From Bugula neritina (taxonomy: Eukaryota; Bryozoa; Gymnolaemata; Cheilostomatida; Bugulidae): DNA of 60,000 bases. Below are positions 57,669-60,000 of the stretch, piece by piece. The stretch spans positions 8,573,973-8,633,972 of the forward strand of contig OZ037770.1 in assembly GCA_964035545.1 (NCBI GenBank), given 5' to 3'. Under the pieces are notes generated by a model. It did not search any database and had not been told where the DNA came from. It worked only from the letters and a program-made list of their open reading frames with translations. The translations under genes were made by a program, and so were the position numbers. The number at the start of each line of letters is the position of its first letter. Position 1 is the stretch's first letter.

Positions 57669-60000
57669 TTATTTAAAGAAGACCATAACAAACACAGCTA
57701 CAGCAGCGATGACCACAGCCAGTAGGTTTACAATGCGGCGGTAAACAGGCTTTTCGTACAATGACTCATGTCTTTGTGCTGAAGCATCTTTATTAGCTGG
57801 CTGACTGCGATTGGCTACTCGGTGATCTATTCCACAAATCCATAGTACGACTTTCTTATACCAAACTACTCTAGTTTGCGCTGTCTCGGTGTCTACAAAA
57901 CACACATAAAAGTTACTTAGTCGGCTAATGGTGATTGTAAACATGCCAGCTGTTAGCAAATGGTAGATTTTATGATCCTGGATGTACACATAAAAACTAT
58001 TTTCTTTTTCACCAATAGCAAAATCTTTGCTTAAAATAAATCTAATAAAAAACACTTCAACAAAAACACAAAAAAAATAAAATGAGACAGTTGTATTGGT
58101 CCGTTACACTACCGTAATTCTGCTATAAACAGAAACAGTGTGAGAATGTATATTACTGGAAACATATTGAAATATGCAGCTACAATAAAAATGTTTTCAG
58201 TAAAACAATTTTGGAATGAAAGCTGTTTGAATCTAGACATATAGTCTGTAGGTAAAAAGCTATACAATTACATTAGCGTTTTTCTTACCTTCTTCTGACT
58301 GTTCATCCTCAGGGTTTTCTTCATTCTCTCCTTGAGCTGGAAGATTCACTCTTTCTTCTTTGTCAAAACGATTCCAGAATGTTAATCTGTGAAGCTACAA
58401 TAATACTTGGGATGCAGCTAAACATTGGCTTATATAATAGGTTACAGAGTTTAGCATGTTTGGATGTACACAAAATAAGCGTTTAATTAATTTGCATAAG
58501 TATAAAATCACATAGTGTGACGCCCTCATAAAAATCATGAGATGTATAAACTGCAGAGCATTGTCGCCTATAATAAAAAATATTCTATGTATTTGAGAAA
58601 AAAAGAGAGCAGCCTTGGTCTAAGGGTTAAAGTCTTGATTTAGTAAACACGAAATCGTAGGTTTGAACCTCAGTAAAGGCCATTGGTGATGTTAGGAAGA
58701 GCCATAATTGCTCTTGTGCCACATACAAATATAATCCTTAGCCTGCTTTAAAACGCCTTTTCCATCAAGAGTTCTCACAGAGATAGTGGCTATAGACGTA
58801 CGTGAGATTTTTTTTATGCATTTGAGAGAAAATAGCAATGAGGGTTTGTTTATTTAAATTAAGACCAATATAACAGCTCAAAGGCCTTGCCAGAAAGAGT
58901 GGTTAACTTACATGTTTAGGATTGATAGGCTTGGTGAGAAGAGAAATGACAACAGCAACTATTATACAGAGTACATAAACGAGAGCAGAGAAGTAAAGAA
59001 AGTGAAAGTCTTTGATGAATGAAGGTCTGGTATCTGGTCCCTCGCCACAACTTGGTTTGTCATAGCTGTACTCCAACACAAATCTAGTGATTCCAATAAC
59101 TCCACCAACAATCATACACCAGAACGCACCCTATTGGAATACACAGTAGCCAAATAAAAAACTAAAAACAGTAGAAATAGCTAAATACTAGTGTAAGATC
59201 ATCTTTTATTAATAATTTACATGCAAAATTACATAATTGTTATCATTTACCTTTTCTGTAATCCGAGATGTGAATAAAGCTAATGTGAAAGCAGCTATGA
59301 TTGGTGGTTGAAAGAATGAGCCGACTTGTACAGTGTACGTGAATATTTGAGAGCCGTGGTTGCCTTTGAGTAAAGGAACCCAAACTATACTCAGTCCAAC
59401 AAGTACCACTACAAACACTCTACAAGGAGTTCTTATATGTAGGCAACATATTTAATTTATATTAGAATTTATTATGAAACCAACATAGTCTAAAATCTTT
59501 ATTTTTCTGGAATATACTGACAACGGTTCTTGAGCTGAAAGAATATATACCTGAAGGAATATATACCTGAAGGAAAGTGAATCAACTAAGTAAGCTATGC
59601 AAACTAGGTCAACTAGGTCATCTAGGTCAACTAGGTCAACTAGGTTAACTAAGTCAGTTAAGTCAACTAGGTCAACTAAGTCAGCTAGATTAACTAGGTT
59701 AGCTAAGTCATCTAAGTCAAGTAGGTCAACTAGGTCAACTATAGGTCAACTTGATCAGCTATAAGGTTCAGCAAAGCCAGAAAGTGACAAAAAACTGCTG
59801 ACTCTTTTGCAGTCTCTCTGCATGTTTAGACAAGAAAGATGTGTTTAGATACTTGATATTAGACGAAACGTAAGAAGCCACTGTACTAGAATACTACCTA
59901 TTACACACTTTAGATGGTGGAGTTACCTTCCCACAATCATGAGCTCTCTACTACTGGCATTCTTACGAATCAGAGTCCAAATATCAAGCGTGAAGATGGT
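57669..60000 (-). CDS. SLC5-family sodium/solute (SGLT-type) cotransporter, 3' part
   Basis: Five exons on the minus strand, 3' end of the gene: beyond 60000 to 59927 (partial), 59419-59251, 59130-58912, 58394-58289, 57892-57669; phases join exactly. The protein couples Na+ entry to uptake of glucose or a similar solute across the plasma membrane. Seen: DIWTLIRKNASSRELMIVGR and VGLSIVWVPLLKG, both close to SGLT1; FFQPPIIAAFTLALF; GAFWCMIVGGVIGITRFVLE; the loop with CGEGPDTRP; FHFLYFSALVYVL; VVISLLTKPINPKHLHRLTFW and KEERVNL; then a Glu-rich cytoplasmic stretch, WICGIDHR, and a last helix LLAVVIAAVAVFVMVFF before the stop. This is the SGLT C-terminal layout (last four of 14 spans). Substrate cannot be told from this half. 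Tail to tail with the coiled-coil gene. Confidence 0.95.
58604..58814 (+). repeat. tRNA-derived SINE (family SINE-A), copy 2
   Basis: Same element as 35211-35418: GAGAGCAGCCTTGGTCTAAG, B-box GGTTTGAACCTC, CATTGGTGATGTTAGGAAGA, ending CGTGAGATTTTTTTT. Flanks TATGTATTTGAGAAAA (58587-58602) and TATGCATTTGAGAGAAAA (58815-58832) are a probable target-site duplication. Inserted antisense in an SLC5 intron. Confidence 0.82.
59586..59755 (+). repeat. ~10-bp minisatellite (GTCAACTAG) in an SLC5 intron
   Basis: About 16 copies of AACTAGGTC / AACTAAGTC with TCATCTAG and TCAGTTAAG variants. Confidence 0.85.

Overview
This is an intron-rich animal nuclear sequence. All eight genes are split by AT-rich introns with GT-AG (twice GC-AG) borders, intergenic DNA is AT-rich, and introns carry minisatellites, tRNA-derived SINEs, hairpin/MITE-like elements and a decayed LINE. 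Gene content (Notum, PEX7, a PLAT-type lipase, an SLC5 cotransporter, a MEI4-like meiotic gene) says metazoan; I judge it an invertebrate, perhaps a lophotrochozoan, but the phylum cannot be fixed from this window. Coding models were built by hand from exon homology and splice phase; every complete model closes in frame to a stop.

Layout. 1-1019 (-): 5' part of a MEI4-like gene, running off the left edge. 1020-9880: AT-rich DNA with a degraded non-LTR retrotransposon (3.2-4.2 kb, -). 9881-22637 (+): Notum carboxylesterase, 10 exons. 22638-27561: 3' UTR and AT-rich intergenic DNA. 27562-32387 (+): PEX7, 8 exons. 34350-37574 (+): a multi-pass membrane protein I cannot name. 38748-44831 (+): secreted pancreatic-type lipase with PLAT domain, 10 coding positions, one of which (exon 6) exists as two alternative copies. 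45273-49074 (+): a four-helix membrane protein with a lysine-rich tail. 50373-57230 (+): an unrecognised protein with a coiled-coil C-terminal half. 57669-60000 (-): 3' half of an SLC5 (SGLT-type) sodium cotransporter, tail to tail with the previous gene.

The genes do not form an obvious pathway; this looks like ordinary animal gene order. The strongest novel signal is the lipase exon 6 pair: two tandem, phase-matched exons, each carrying the catalytic histidine, arranged so that using both or neither gives an early stop. The second theme is minisatellites made from splice-site sequence: one array is a 26-bp unit copied from a real acceptor, another begins at a real donor, and others end next to real acceptors. 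In the four-helix gene, GU-rich and AC-rich introns flank exons 4 and 5 and could pair in the pre-mRNA. Three or more short interspersed families are present in multiple copies, two SINE copies with recognisable target-site duplications.
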